Assembly (NCBI GenBank): GCA_964505325.1
Contig: CAZDHT010000049.1
Location: forward strand, 1 to 25,588
Reading direction: 5' to 3'
DNA: 25,588 nucleotides
Source of the DNA: CAZDHT01 sp964505325
Lineage (GTDB): Bacteria; Planctomycetota; PUPC01
The number at the start of each line of letters is the position of its first letter. Positions within the stretch are counted from its first letter, which is position 1. Shown here in pieces: positions 1-6,443 of this stretch. A model generated the notes under the pieces. That model saw only the letters and a list, made by a program, of their open reading frames with translations. It searched no databases and had not been told where the DNA came from. Position numbers and translations under genes: made by a program.

Positions 1-573
1 CGGATCCGGGTCCGCTATGCCTCGCGCGCTTCGGGTCGGACCAGTGACCGGGAGGTCGATCCATACGCGCTGATCTTCCGCCGGCACGCGTGGTATCTGA
101 TCGGGAAGTGTCACCTCCGCCAGGAGGTGCGGAAGTTCCGGGTCAGCCGCATCATCTCGGTGATGTCCACGCCGCTCCGTTTTCCGCAGCCGAAGGACTT
201 CTCTTTGCAGGAGTACACGCGGGGCTGGTGGGAAGTGTACGGCGGCGATCCGGTGAACGTGGCAGTCCGGTTCCGGCGCCGGGTGGCCGACCTGATCCGG
301 GATCGCGCGCCGCGCCCGGGCCAGACGATCCAGGAGCTGCCCGGCGGCGACATCATCTATCGCGTCAACGTCCGGGGCATCCAGGAGATCAGTTGGTGGA
401 TCATGCAGTACGGCCCCGACGCCGAAGTGCTTGAACCCAGAGAGCTGCGGGAGCTGATGGCCCGCAACGCGGCGAGGATGCTGGCGGTGTATTCGCGGAA
501 GCCGGGCGCCGGGCGGCGGGCCCTGTCCAAAGTGGCGGAAAAGATCGAACCCTACTATTCCGGGCGCGCCTGA
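1..573 (+). CDS. WYL-domain transcriptional regulator, C-terminal part (5' truncated)
   Basis: The frame is open from the first base of the window, so this is the C-terminal ~190 residues of a longer protein. It contains the WYL signature (HAWYLIGKC, about residues 34-42 of the fragment), preceded by a beta-rich segment with DPYAL. It is followed by the helix/strand tail typical of WYL regulators, with a late RELMARNAARML helix. WYL proteins are usually DeoR-like HTH regulators in which the WYL domain senses a ligand or nucleic acid; the HTH would lie upstream of the window. The stop (571-573) is followed after 3 nt by the GTG of lptF, so it is probably co-transcribed with lptF, lptG and queC. 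What it regulates cannot be read from this sequence. The family call is firm and the role is inferred. Confidence 0.85.
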   Translation, partial: RIRVRYASRASGRTSDREVDPYALIFRRHAWYLIGKCHLRQEVRKFRVSRIISVMSTPLRFPQPKDFSLQEYTRGWWEVYGGDPVNVAVRFRRRVADLIRDRAPRPGQTIQELPGGDIIYRVNVRGIQEISWWIMQYGPDAEVLEPRELRELMARNAARMLAVYSRKPGAGRRALSKVAEKIEPYYSGRA

Positions 574-576
574 CTG

Positions 577-1854
577 GTGAGACGGTTCCCGAACAAGCTC
601 GTCCTTGTCACGCGCCTGGAGCGGCAGGTGCTGGGCGAGCTGTGGCAGTCGTTCGGGGTCGCGGTGGGCGCGCTGACTCTGCTGATGGTCCTCGCCGCAT
701 CGTACGAGGCGGTGAGCGAAGGGCTGCCCGTGCCTTCGCTGGTGAGGTACGTGCCACTCGTGATCCCGTACACGCTTCCGTGGACGATCCCCGCCGCGTT
801 CACCACCGCGTGCATCATGGTGTACAGCCGGATGGCCGGGGACAACGAACTGACGGCGGTCCGCGCCTCGGGCATTCACCTGTGGCGGGTCCTGACGCCG
901 GCGGCGGCGGCGGCAGTCCTGCTGTCCGCGCTGTGCGGCGTTCTCAACCACGACTGGGTCCCCCGGACGCGGTTCCTTCGGTTCGGCATCCGGCGGGGCG
1001 TAAGCGCATCCGAGCAACTGGCTACCCTCCGGGCGGTGACGGATCCGGTCCTCCGCGTCGGGCAGTACAAGATGTACGTAGGCGACGTGGACGAAGAAGG
1101 AGGGTTTCGCGACGTCGTGATCGTGGTTCCGGAGAAGATACTGGGGAGCGGCAAGAGCCGGGAGAAGCAGGTCACCTACATCCGGGCGCCCCGCGCCCGG
1201 TACGAGTACTCCGACGAGCGGAGCCAGATCGTCATTTACATCGAACGCGACCCGCCGCCCGCGGGGTCGAACGACCCGGACGCCGGGAAAGGCATGATGC
1301 ACAAGGTCATTCATGGGACCACGCCGCTGGACTTCGAGCGGGCGGCGTTCGGCAGCGCCACCATCACCATCCAGCTGCGCTCGATCGAGGACCTGAAGTT
1401 CCTGCCCAACGAGGGCAAGCACATGACCACCGCGGAGCTGATGCTGAAGGTCCGGGCGCGGCTTCGCAGCCTCCGCACGGGGGAGCGGAAGCCTCCGGAC
1501 ACCTCGCGCATGACCGGCGACCGGAAGAAATACGAGGGAAAGAAGTGGCGTCGGTGGCTGAGGGAGACTTGGCAGTGGCAGACCGAGGTCCACAATCGGT
1601 CGGCGTTTTCGCTGGCGCCGCTCCTGCTGGGCGCGATCGCCGTCCCGCTGGGAGTGATGACCGGGCGCGGCCGTAAGCTGGCTGCGTTCGGGTTGGGCGT
1701 CCTGGTCGTCCTGGGCGGGTACTACCCGCTGATGGCGTTTGCCACCAAGCTGGGCCGGGCGGGTGTCGTACCCTCGGCGGTCGCGGTGTGGGGGATGACG
1801 GCGGCGGTGGCATGCGTCGCAGGCTACCTGTTCAGGAAGATGCTAAAGCGGTGA
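577..1854 (+). CDS. lptF: LptF/LptG-family LPS export permease (first copy)
   Basis: This 425-residue protein has the YjgP/YjgQ layout: an amphipathic N-terminus, membrane segments at about residues 22-42, 55-84 and 102-124, a ~200-residue periplasmic beta domain, and three further membrane segments from about 340 to the end. LptF and LptG form the inner-membrane part of the LptB2FG ABC transporter, which extracts LPS and passes it to LptC/LptA. The start is GTG at 577, 3 nt after the upstream stop. The stop overlaps the lptG start as GTGA at 1851-1854, indicating translational coupling. The F versus G assignment follows gene order and could be swapped; membership of the family is clear. No lptB, lptA or lptC is in the window. 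Confidence 0.88.
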   Translation: MRRFPNKLVLVTRLERQVLGELWQSFGVAVGALTLLMVLAASYEAVSEGLPVPSLVRYVPLVIPYTLPWTIPAAFTTACIMVYSRMAGDNELTAVRASGIHLWRVLTPAAAAAVLLSALCGVLNHDWVPRTRFLRFGIRRGVSASEQLATLRAVTDPVLRVGQYKMYVGDVDEEGGFRDVVIVVPEKILGSGKSREKQVTYIRAPRARYEYSDERSQIVIYIERDPPPAGSNDPDAGKGMMHKVIHGTTPLDFERAAFGSATITIQLRSIEDLKFLPNEGKHMTTAELMLKVRARLRSLRTGERKPPDTSRMTGDRKKYEGKKWRRWLRETWQWQTEVHNRSAFSLAPLLLGAIAVPLGVMTGRGRKLAAFGLGVLVVLGGYYPLMAFATKLGRAGVVPSAVAVWGMTAAVACVAGYLFRKMLKR

Positions 1855-3296
1855 AAGACACGCTCCGCGTCAAGAAGATCGATCGGTACGTGGTGGTGAC
1901 GTTCCTCGGGCCGTTCATCCTGTGCGTGGTGGGGTTCGCCGGCCTGTACGTGGTGATCGATTTCTTCTCGAACGTCGACCAGTTCCTGGCGCATGAATCC
2001 ATTTTCAAGATGGTCCGCCTGACCGCCAGGTATTACACATTGCGGCTCCCCTCGCACCTGGCGCAAATCATGCCGATGATCAGCGTGATACCCGCGGTGA
2101 TCTGTATCCTCCGGCTCCAGCGGACCAACGAGCTGTCCGCCATGCGGTCGGTGGGGCTGAGCGGCCGGCGCATATCCGTTCCCCTCATCTGCTGCGGGGT
2201 CGGCGTGATGATCCTGGGCGCGCTCAACCAGGAACTGCTGGTGCCCGCCTTGCACGGTTCGCTTCGGGCGGCGGAACGCATTGCCCGCAAGGGCGAGACC
2301 GGCGAGGTCGAGGACGCGCAGGTGGTGGACAAGACGGAGCGGCTGTTCCTCGTCAGCTCGTTCAACCCGCAGGCCCCGTTGCCGACGCTGACCGACATCT
2401 CTATCGAGTGGCACGACGAAGAGGGGGCGCGTCACGAGAAGCGGGCCGCCCGCGCCTTCGCGCTGGAGCTGGGGCCAACCTGGTACATGGAAGGGTTGGA
2501 GCACTTCCGCGGCCGACGGACGGGCGTGCTCCGCAAGTGGATATGGGAGAAGCAGCCGCCCGACAGCTTTACCAGCCCGGCCACTCATCGCCGGCTGGAG
2601 GAGTACAAGAACGCGGTGCACCCCGACAAGATCTCCTTGATGCCGTACGACGAGCAGCCGGTCCCCACCCAGTACCGGTTTGGCGCCTACACCGAGACGG
2701 AGGAATTCTGGCCGGTGGCGTCGGACGTCGAGATCATTTGCCCGGGGACGGATGAGGGCCGCGTGCACATCGGCCGGATGGTGTGGATCAAGGACGGGTG
2801 GCTGATCTTCGGCGCATGGCAGTTCGGAAAAATGGACCCGGAGACGCACGAGCTGGAACGAAAGCAACTGGCCGACGGCCACGTCCTGAAAGCGTCGATC
2901 CGGCCGGACGATATCCAGGCGGGCGAGTTCCGCCGCGCCAGCGCGATGATGAGCCTCGTCGAGCTGGCGGACCGCGGATCGAAATACACCAACCGCCGGG
3001 TCCGGAAGCGCTGCTGGGTCAGGATCTGGAACCGTGTCGCCCTTCCGATAGCCAACATCGCCCTGATGGTACTGGCGATGGTCCTGGTCGTTCGCCAGGC
3101 GACGCACGCCGTCGTGCTGGGGCTGTCCATCGCTATCGTGATGACGCTCCTCTACATGGCGGCCAACGTGATTTCCATCGACCTGGCGGACCGCCAGTTC
3201 CTGCTCTGGCGGTGGCCTCCGTTCGCCGGAGCGTTTCCGACGGTGCTGTTCGCCTGCGTCGCCGCGTGGCTGTTCACGAAAATGGACAAGGTATGA
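1851..3296 (+). CDS. lptG: LptF/LptG-family LPS export permease (second copy)
   Basis: This is a second YjgP/YjgQ-family permease (481 aa) directly after the first. The N-terminus KKIDRYVVVTFLGPF leads into membrane segment 1, followed by the family's conserved RLQRTNELSAMRSVGLS coupling region (residues ~83-99). A long periplasmic domain (~130-390) and three C-terminal membrane segments follow. The frame is open upstream to ATG 1788 and ATG 1812. I chose GTG 1851 because it overlaps the lptF stop as GTGA and gives the family's usual short N-terminus. The stop TGA (3294-3296) overlaps the queC ATG (3293-3295). It acts in the inner membrane with LptF and LptB. The periplasmic domain is larger than in the well-known enterobacterial proteins. 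Confidence 0.87.
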   Translation: MKDTLRVKKIDRYVVVTFLGPFILCVVGFAGLYVVIDFFSNVDQFLAHESIFKMVRLTARYYTLRLPSHLAQIMPMISVIPAVICILRLQRTNELSAMRSVGLSGRRISVPLICCGVGVMILGALNQELLVPALHGSLRAAERIARKGETGEVEDAQVVDKTERLFLVSSFNPQAPLPTLTDISIEWHDEEGARHEKRAARAFALELGPTWYMEGLEHFRGRRTGVLRKWIWEKQPPDSFTSPATHRRLEEYKNAVHPDKISLMPYDEQPVPTQYRFGAYTETEEFWPVASDVEIICPGTDEGRVHIGRMVWIKDGWLIFGAWQFGKMDPETHELERKQLADGHVLKASIRPDDIQAGEFRRASAMMSLVELADRGSKYTNRRVRKRCWVRIWNRVALPIANIALMVLAMVLVVRQATHAVVLGLSIAIVMTLLYMAANVISIDLADRQFLLWRWPPFAGAFPTVLFACVAAWLFTKMDKV

Positions 3297-3985
3297 CGAC
3301 GGGCGGCGAAGCCGAGTTGCCGCTGGCCGTGGTCGCGCTCAGCGGCGGCCTGGATAGCTGTGTGACCGCGGCCATCGCCGCACAGAACAGCCGCCTCGCC
3401 CTCCTGCACGTTACCTACGGACAGCGCACCGCCCGACGCGAACGCCGCGCGTTTGACGACATCGCCGACTTCTACCGCGTTCCTCCCGGGCGCCGCCTCG
3501 TTGCCGACATTGCCTATCTGGCGCGGATCGGCGGATCCAGCCTGACCGATCCGGGCGTCGCCGTGGCCGCGACCGGCGCGCTCGAACAGGGCATCCCGAG
3601 CACATACGTTCCCTTCCGCAACACGCACATTCTCAGCGTCGCCGTGTCGTGGGCCGAGGTCATCGGCGCCCGGAGCATCTGCATCGGCGCGGTCGAGCAG
3701 GACAGCTCCGGCTACCCGGACTGCCGGGCGGCGTACTTCGACGCCTTTCGGAAGCTGGTCGCCGCCGGGACGAGGCCCGAGACGGAAATCCAAATCGAAA
3801 CGCCGCTCATCCGGATGAGCAAGGCCGACATCGTCAGGAAGGGGATCAAGCTGGAGGCGCCGCTGCACCTGACGTGGTCATGCTATCGCGATGAGGACCT
3901 CGCCTGCGGGAAGTGTGAGAGCTGCGTGCTGAGACTTCGCGGGTTCGAGGCAGCCGGCCTGCCCGATCCGATCCGGTACCGTTAG
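3293..3985 (+). CDS. queC: 7-cyano-7-deazaguanine (preQ0) synthase
   Basis: QueC converts 7-carboxy-7-deazaguanine to preQ0 using ATP and ammonia, the last step before queuosine or other deazapurine pathways diverge. The 230-aa protein shows the PP-loop SGGLDS (residues 17-22), the internal YVPFRN motif (105-110), the acidic GAVEQDSSGYPDCR region, and the C-terminal zinc site with Cys197, Cys205, Cys208 and Cys211 (CGKCESC). Length matches the family. The ATG is embedded in the lptG stop (ATGA, 3293-3296), so it is the last gene of the WYL-lptF-lptG-queC string. QueD, QueE and the TGT genes are absent here, so the coupling to LPS export genes looks positional. It converges with the minus-strand gene ending at 4007. 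Confidence 0.95.
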   Translation: MTTGGEAELPLAVVALSGGLDSCVTAAIAAQNSRLALLHVTYGQRTARRERRAFDDIADFYRVPPGRRLVADIAYLARIGGSSLTDPGVAVAATGALEQGIPSTYVPFRNTHILSVAVSWAEVIGARSICIGAVEQDSSGYPDCRAAYFDAFRKLVAAGTRPETEIQIETPLIRMSKADIVRKGIKLEAPLHLTWSCYRDEDLACGKCESCVLRLRGFEAAGLPDPIRYR

Positions 3986-4006
3986 ATCACAGGTAGCCCC
4001 GCCCCC

Positions 4007-5086
4007 TCAGCCCCCTCCCGAGCCAGTGGCCATCGACTTGGCGATCAACTTGGCGATGTGGCCTTTCGCTTCCTTCCGCCGGGCTTCCTCCGGATCGCCC
4101 AGGTCCAGGTACTTCTTCCAGTACATCAGCGCCAGGCCCGCCTTGTCCATCTCCGTGTAACCGAGCGCCAGCGCGTAGACAATCTCAGGATTCGCTCGGA
4201 CCTTCTCGCGGACGGCCAGTTGATACGCCGCTTCCAGATACTGGATCGGCTTCTCGTACTTCCCGGCCAGAATCAGCGCGTGGGCCAGGCCCGGCGCATA
4301 TCCGCGCGCCTTCAGGGCCTCGTTTGGCTCGACCCGGCCGGCGGCGACGAGCATCGTCTGCGCCCGGTCCAACTGACCCGCCCTCGCCAGCAGGAGGCCC
4401 AGTCGGTCGTACGCCCGGTTGGTCACGTATCCGTGCCCGACGTCAAGCTCCAGCGCCTCGCGCAAAAGCTTCTTGGCGCCGGTGACATCGTTCTTCTCGA
4501 TGTACAGGTCAGCCAGCGCCAAGGCGGCGCGCCGCGCGTGAGGCCCGTCGGCCGACGCGGTCTTCTTGACCGCCAGGAGTTGCCCGATGGCCGCGTCACC
4601 GAGCCGACGAAGCTCCGCATCGCGCTGAGGCCCCTTGGGCAGGGTCGCGGCCTGCCTCTCTCGGATGGCGAGGATGTTCAGAGCCTGCTCGTACTCGCAC
4701 CGCATTCGCTCCGAAGAGCCGGCCTCCGTCAGCTTCGCCGCGGCGCCGAGTTGCTGCAAGGCGGGCGCGCGGTCGGTCGCGTAGTACAGGTGCCGGTTCC
4801 ACAGCGCCACGTAATAGTTGTACGCCACCTGGAAGCTCTTGGGATGCTTCGGGGCCGCCTGTTCGAGGACGGTCACAATCTCATCGAAGGCGGCGCGCTG
4901 GGCGCGGTCTTTCGCGTCGCTCGGCGGCCGGAGCCGCCCCATCACCGCCGCGTTCTCGGCGTTGACCTGCAGCCGCTCCCGCACCTCCGTGTACAGCTTG
5001 ACCGTCGGGTCCCCCTCCGCCGCCGGAGCGGCGCCCGCCACACACAGCAGCAGCAACAGCAGCACGACGCACGCGATTCTCGTCAT
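4007..5086 (-). CDS. Exported TPR-like repeat protein, function unknown
   Basis: This 359-aa protein begins with a signal peptide: MTRIA, a run of six leucines, then an APAAE cleavage region at about residue 22. The mature part is almost entirely helical, with TPR-like pairs. Examples are the ARRAALALADLYIEKND region, the RAYDRLGLLLARAGQ region and a late GLALMYWKKYLDLGDPE segment. The frame extends upstream to 5287. ATG 5086 was chosen because GAGGAC lies just upstream and because a good promoter (-35 5153-5158, -10 5130-5135) puts the transcript start near 5123. ATG 5101 is the other option. It is probably periplasmic or envelope-associated and mediates protein contacts. I do not recognise a specific family. 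It converges on queC with a 21-bp gap and no obvious terminator. Confidence 0.75.
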   Translation of the reverse strand: MTRIACVVLLLLLLCVAGAAPAAEGDPTVKLYTEVRERLQVNAENAAVMGRLRPPSDAKDRAQRAAFDEIVTVLEQAAPKHPKSFQVAYNYYVALWNRHLYYATDRAPALQQLGAAAKLTEAGSSERMRCEYEQALNILAIRERQAATLPKGPQRDAELRRLGDAAIGQLLAVKKTASADGPHARRAALALADLYIEKNDVTGAKKLLREALELDVGHGYVTNRAYDRLGLLLARAGQLDRAQTMLVAAGRVEPNEALKARGYAPGLAHALILAGKYEKPIQYLEAAYQLAVREKVRANPEIVYALALGYTEMDKAGLALMYWKKYLDLGDPEEARRKEAKGHIAKLIAKSMATGSGGG

Positions 5087-5129
5087 CGCTCTGGTCCTCA
5101 TTGAAGACAGCGCTCGTTTTGTCGTCAAC

Positions 5130-5158
5130 ATCCTAGCAGCGTGGAGGCCAAATGTCAA
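5130..5158 (-). promoter_or_regulatory. Sigma70-type promoter of the exported TPR gene
   Basis: On the minus strand, a perfect -35 TTGACA (5153-5158) is separated by 17 nt from a -10 TAGGAT (5130-5135). The start would be near 5123, giving a 20-40 nt leader before ATG 5101 or 5086. Confidence 0.6.
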
Positions 5159-5160
5159 AA

Positions 5161-5184
5161 TCGAAATGCGCACTCGAAATGCGC
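5161..5184. repeat. Two tandem 11-mers upstream of the -35 box
   Basis: TCGAAATGCGC occurs at 5161-5171 and again at 5174-5184 (period 13 bp), directly upstream of the -35 box of the TPR gene promoter. The position would suit an activator or repressor site, but no regulator can be named. Confidence 0.4.
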
Positions 5185-5294
5185 GGCCGGGCGGGGCCGG
5201 AGGGTCTCCTTTGGCTGGTGGCCCGTCACATACGAGCTTGCCGGTTTGCGAGCCCGTCGTGTGCAAGAGGAGGAAAAAAGCTGACACTTAGCCA

Positions 5295-5485
5295 AGTCAG
5301 TGTGCCTGTCACACCGCTCGGACGTATCCTTTTGCGTGACAGTATGTTGCGTCGCCGCATGTAAATCCGGGTCATCCAGTGCAGTTGTGTCGGCCTGCCG
5401 TTCGACGTTCAGTCACTACACTCCCGGCGATCCCAGCGCCCCAACCAGCACGCTCAGGATGGTGTGGAACGACGGGCCGATCAGG
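5295..5485. repeat. 191-bp direct repeat, copy 1
   Basis: This block is repeated immediately downstream at 5486-5676 with only three substitutions (5320 G/A, 5333 T/G and 5335 C/T relative to copy 2). The units abut exactly, with at most 1 nt of junction homology. Copy 1 contains a degenerate hairpin (arms 5306-5315 and 5333-5342, 8 of 10 pairs) and a 70-bp copy of the 3' end of the membrane-protein gene. Confidence 0.95.
5416..5485 (-). pseudogene. Duplicated 3' fragment of the membrane-protein gene
   Basis: These 70 bp are identical to 5607-5676 and would encode the last ~22 residues plus the TAG stop of the neighbouring membrane protein. Upstream of it (minus strand) the sequence switches to the far end of copy 2, so it has no start or body. 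It is a by-product of the tandem duplication. Confidence 0.85.
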
Positions 5486-5676
5486 AGTCAGTGTGCCTGT
5501 CACACCGCTCAGACGTATCCTTTGGTGTGACAGTATGTTGCGTCGCCGCATGTAAATCCGGGTCATCCAGTGCAGTTGTGTCGGCCTGCCGTTCGACGTT
5601 CAGTCACTACACTCCCGGCGATCCCAGCGCCCCAACCAGCACGCTCAGGATGGTGTGGAACGACGGGCCGATCAGG
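5486..5676. repeat. 191-bp direct repeat, copy 2 (overlaps gene 3' end)
   Basis: This is the second unit of the tandem duplication. Bases 5607-5676 are the last 70 bp of the intact membrane-protein gene, so this copy carries the native junction. It holds a perfect 10-bp inverted repeat, CTGTCACACC (5497-5506) and GGTGTGACAG (5524-5533), with a 17-nt loop. There is no U-tract after either arm, so it is not an intrinsic terminator. Confidence 0.95.
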
Positions 5677-6218
5677 AAGACGAAGCTGAGCGCCAGAAGG
5701 ATGACGTAGAAGATCCGCTTGCCGTCGGTGTCGAACATCAGCAGGAACACCAGCCCGCCGACGAGCATGATCGCCGCCGCACAGGCGACCCAGTTCAGGC
5801 CGCTGGTGCGGTCGAAGTAGGTGAACTTCCGCTTGCGAAAGGCCGTGTCGATTCTTGCCAGCTTCTCGGTGATCTCCGGGGACCGGGGACGCTCCGGCTT
5901 GCGCGGCGGCTCCGGCGGCTGGTAGTGGTCCTTCACCCGCTTCACGTACGCGTCGTAGTCCGTCGAATAGAGCTGGAGCATCTTGTGGTAGTGCTCCACC
6001 TCGATGTCGTACTGCTTCATCTGCGCGTCGTATTCCTTGAGGCGGACGGGATGCGTCGCCTTCATCTCGGCGAGTTCCTCGTCTGCGCGCACGTTGTCGG
6101 ACGAGAAGCGAATACGGCTGAGGACGAGCACCTCGCCGCGCAGAAAGTAGGTCACGAACACCAGCACCACAAACCCGATCAACGCCGCGCACTTCGCCAC
6201 ACCGGTCCGCGTTCTCAT
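5607..6218 (-). CDS. Membrane protein with coiled-coil domain, function unknown
   Basis: This 203-aa protein has an N-terminal membrane segment at residues 9-26 and a charged helical stretch at ~40-100 rich in Glu, Lys, His and Tyr. A proline-rich linker PPEPPRKPERPRSP follows at 101-114. Two or three C-terminal membrane segments then run through 143-161, 169-184 and 186-199. Start ATG (6216-6218) has a strong GGAGGTG Shine-Dalgarno 4-5 nt upstream. The same frame stays open far upstream (to 18095), but that extension is antisense to other genes and lacks this ribosome site. I do not recognise the family. The last 70 bp are part of the 191-bp tandem repeat. It is divergent from the DUF4091 gene. 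Confidence 0.8.
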   Translation of the reverse strand: MRTRTGVAKCAALIGFVVLVFVTYFLRGEVLVLSRIRFSSDNVRADEELAEMKATHPVRLKEYDAQMKQYDIEVEHYHKMLQLYSTDYDAYVKRVKDHYQPPEPPRKPERPRSPEITEKLARIDTAFRKRKFTYFDRTSGLNWVACAAAIMLVGGLVFLLMFDTDGKRIFYVILLALSFVFLIGPSFHTILSVLVGALGSPGV

Positions 6219-6401
6219 GACGCACCTCCATACTGTTCGAGATTCGGCCAAGAGCTGCCAGTGGGGACGGCGCGGCAGGCATGCGGATAACCGCGGGGTG
6301 CAACAGCCGCTCCTTTGCCACTTCAGCGTTGGGCTATTCTGTGCGGCGACCTGGGCGTTGTCAAATGCTTTCGGCAGGCGATGGACTCGCGTGGCGCGGC
6401 C

Positions 6402-6410
6402 TGTTACAAT
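6402..6410 (+). promoter_or_regulatory. Possible extended -10 element for the DUF4091 gene
   Basis: TGTTACAAT fits an extended -10 (TGn then TACAAT at 6405-6410), 33 nt upstream of ATG 6444. No convincing -35 box is present at the right distance. Confidence 0.35.
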
Positions 6411-6443
6411 CAACGTCCCGGCACGCAATTGCGAGGCATAAGC

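Larger units (their letters stand above)
5087..5606. other. 520-bp intergenic region with promoter and tandem duplication
   Basis: This gap between two minus-strand genes holds the TPR promoter, the 11-mer pair and a 191-bp tandem duplication whose second copy runs into the next gene. Short frames inside it are products of the duplication and show no recognisable protein. No RNA gene was recognised. Confidence 0.7.

Noticed and set aside
1824..3107. A 427-residue antisense frame opposite lptG
   Set aside because: It is in opposed register with lptG and shows no domain; it is a codon-usage shadow.
5497..5533. Hairpin in the 191-bp repeat as an intrinsic terminator
   Set aside because: The stem is perfect, but no U-tract follows on either strand and the loop is 17 nt.
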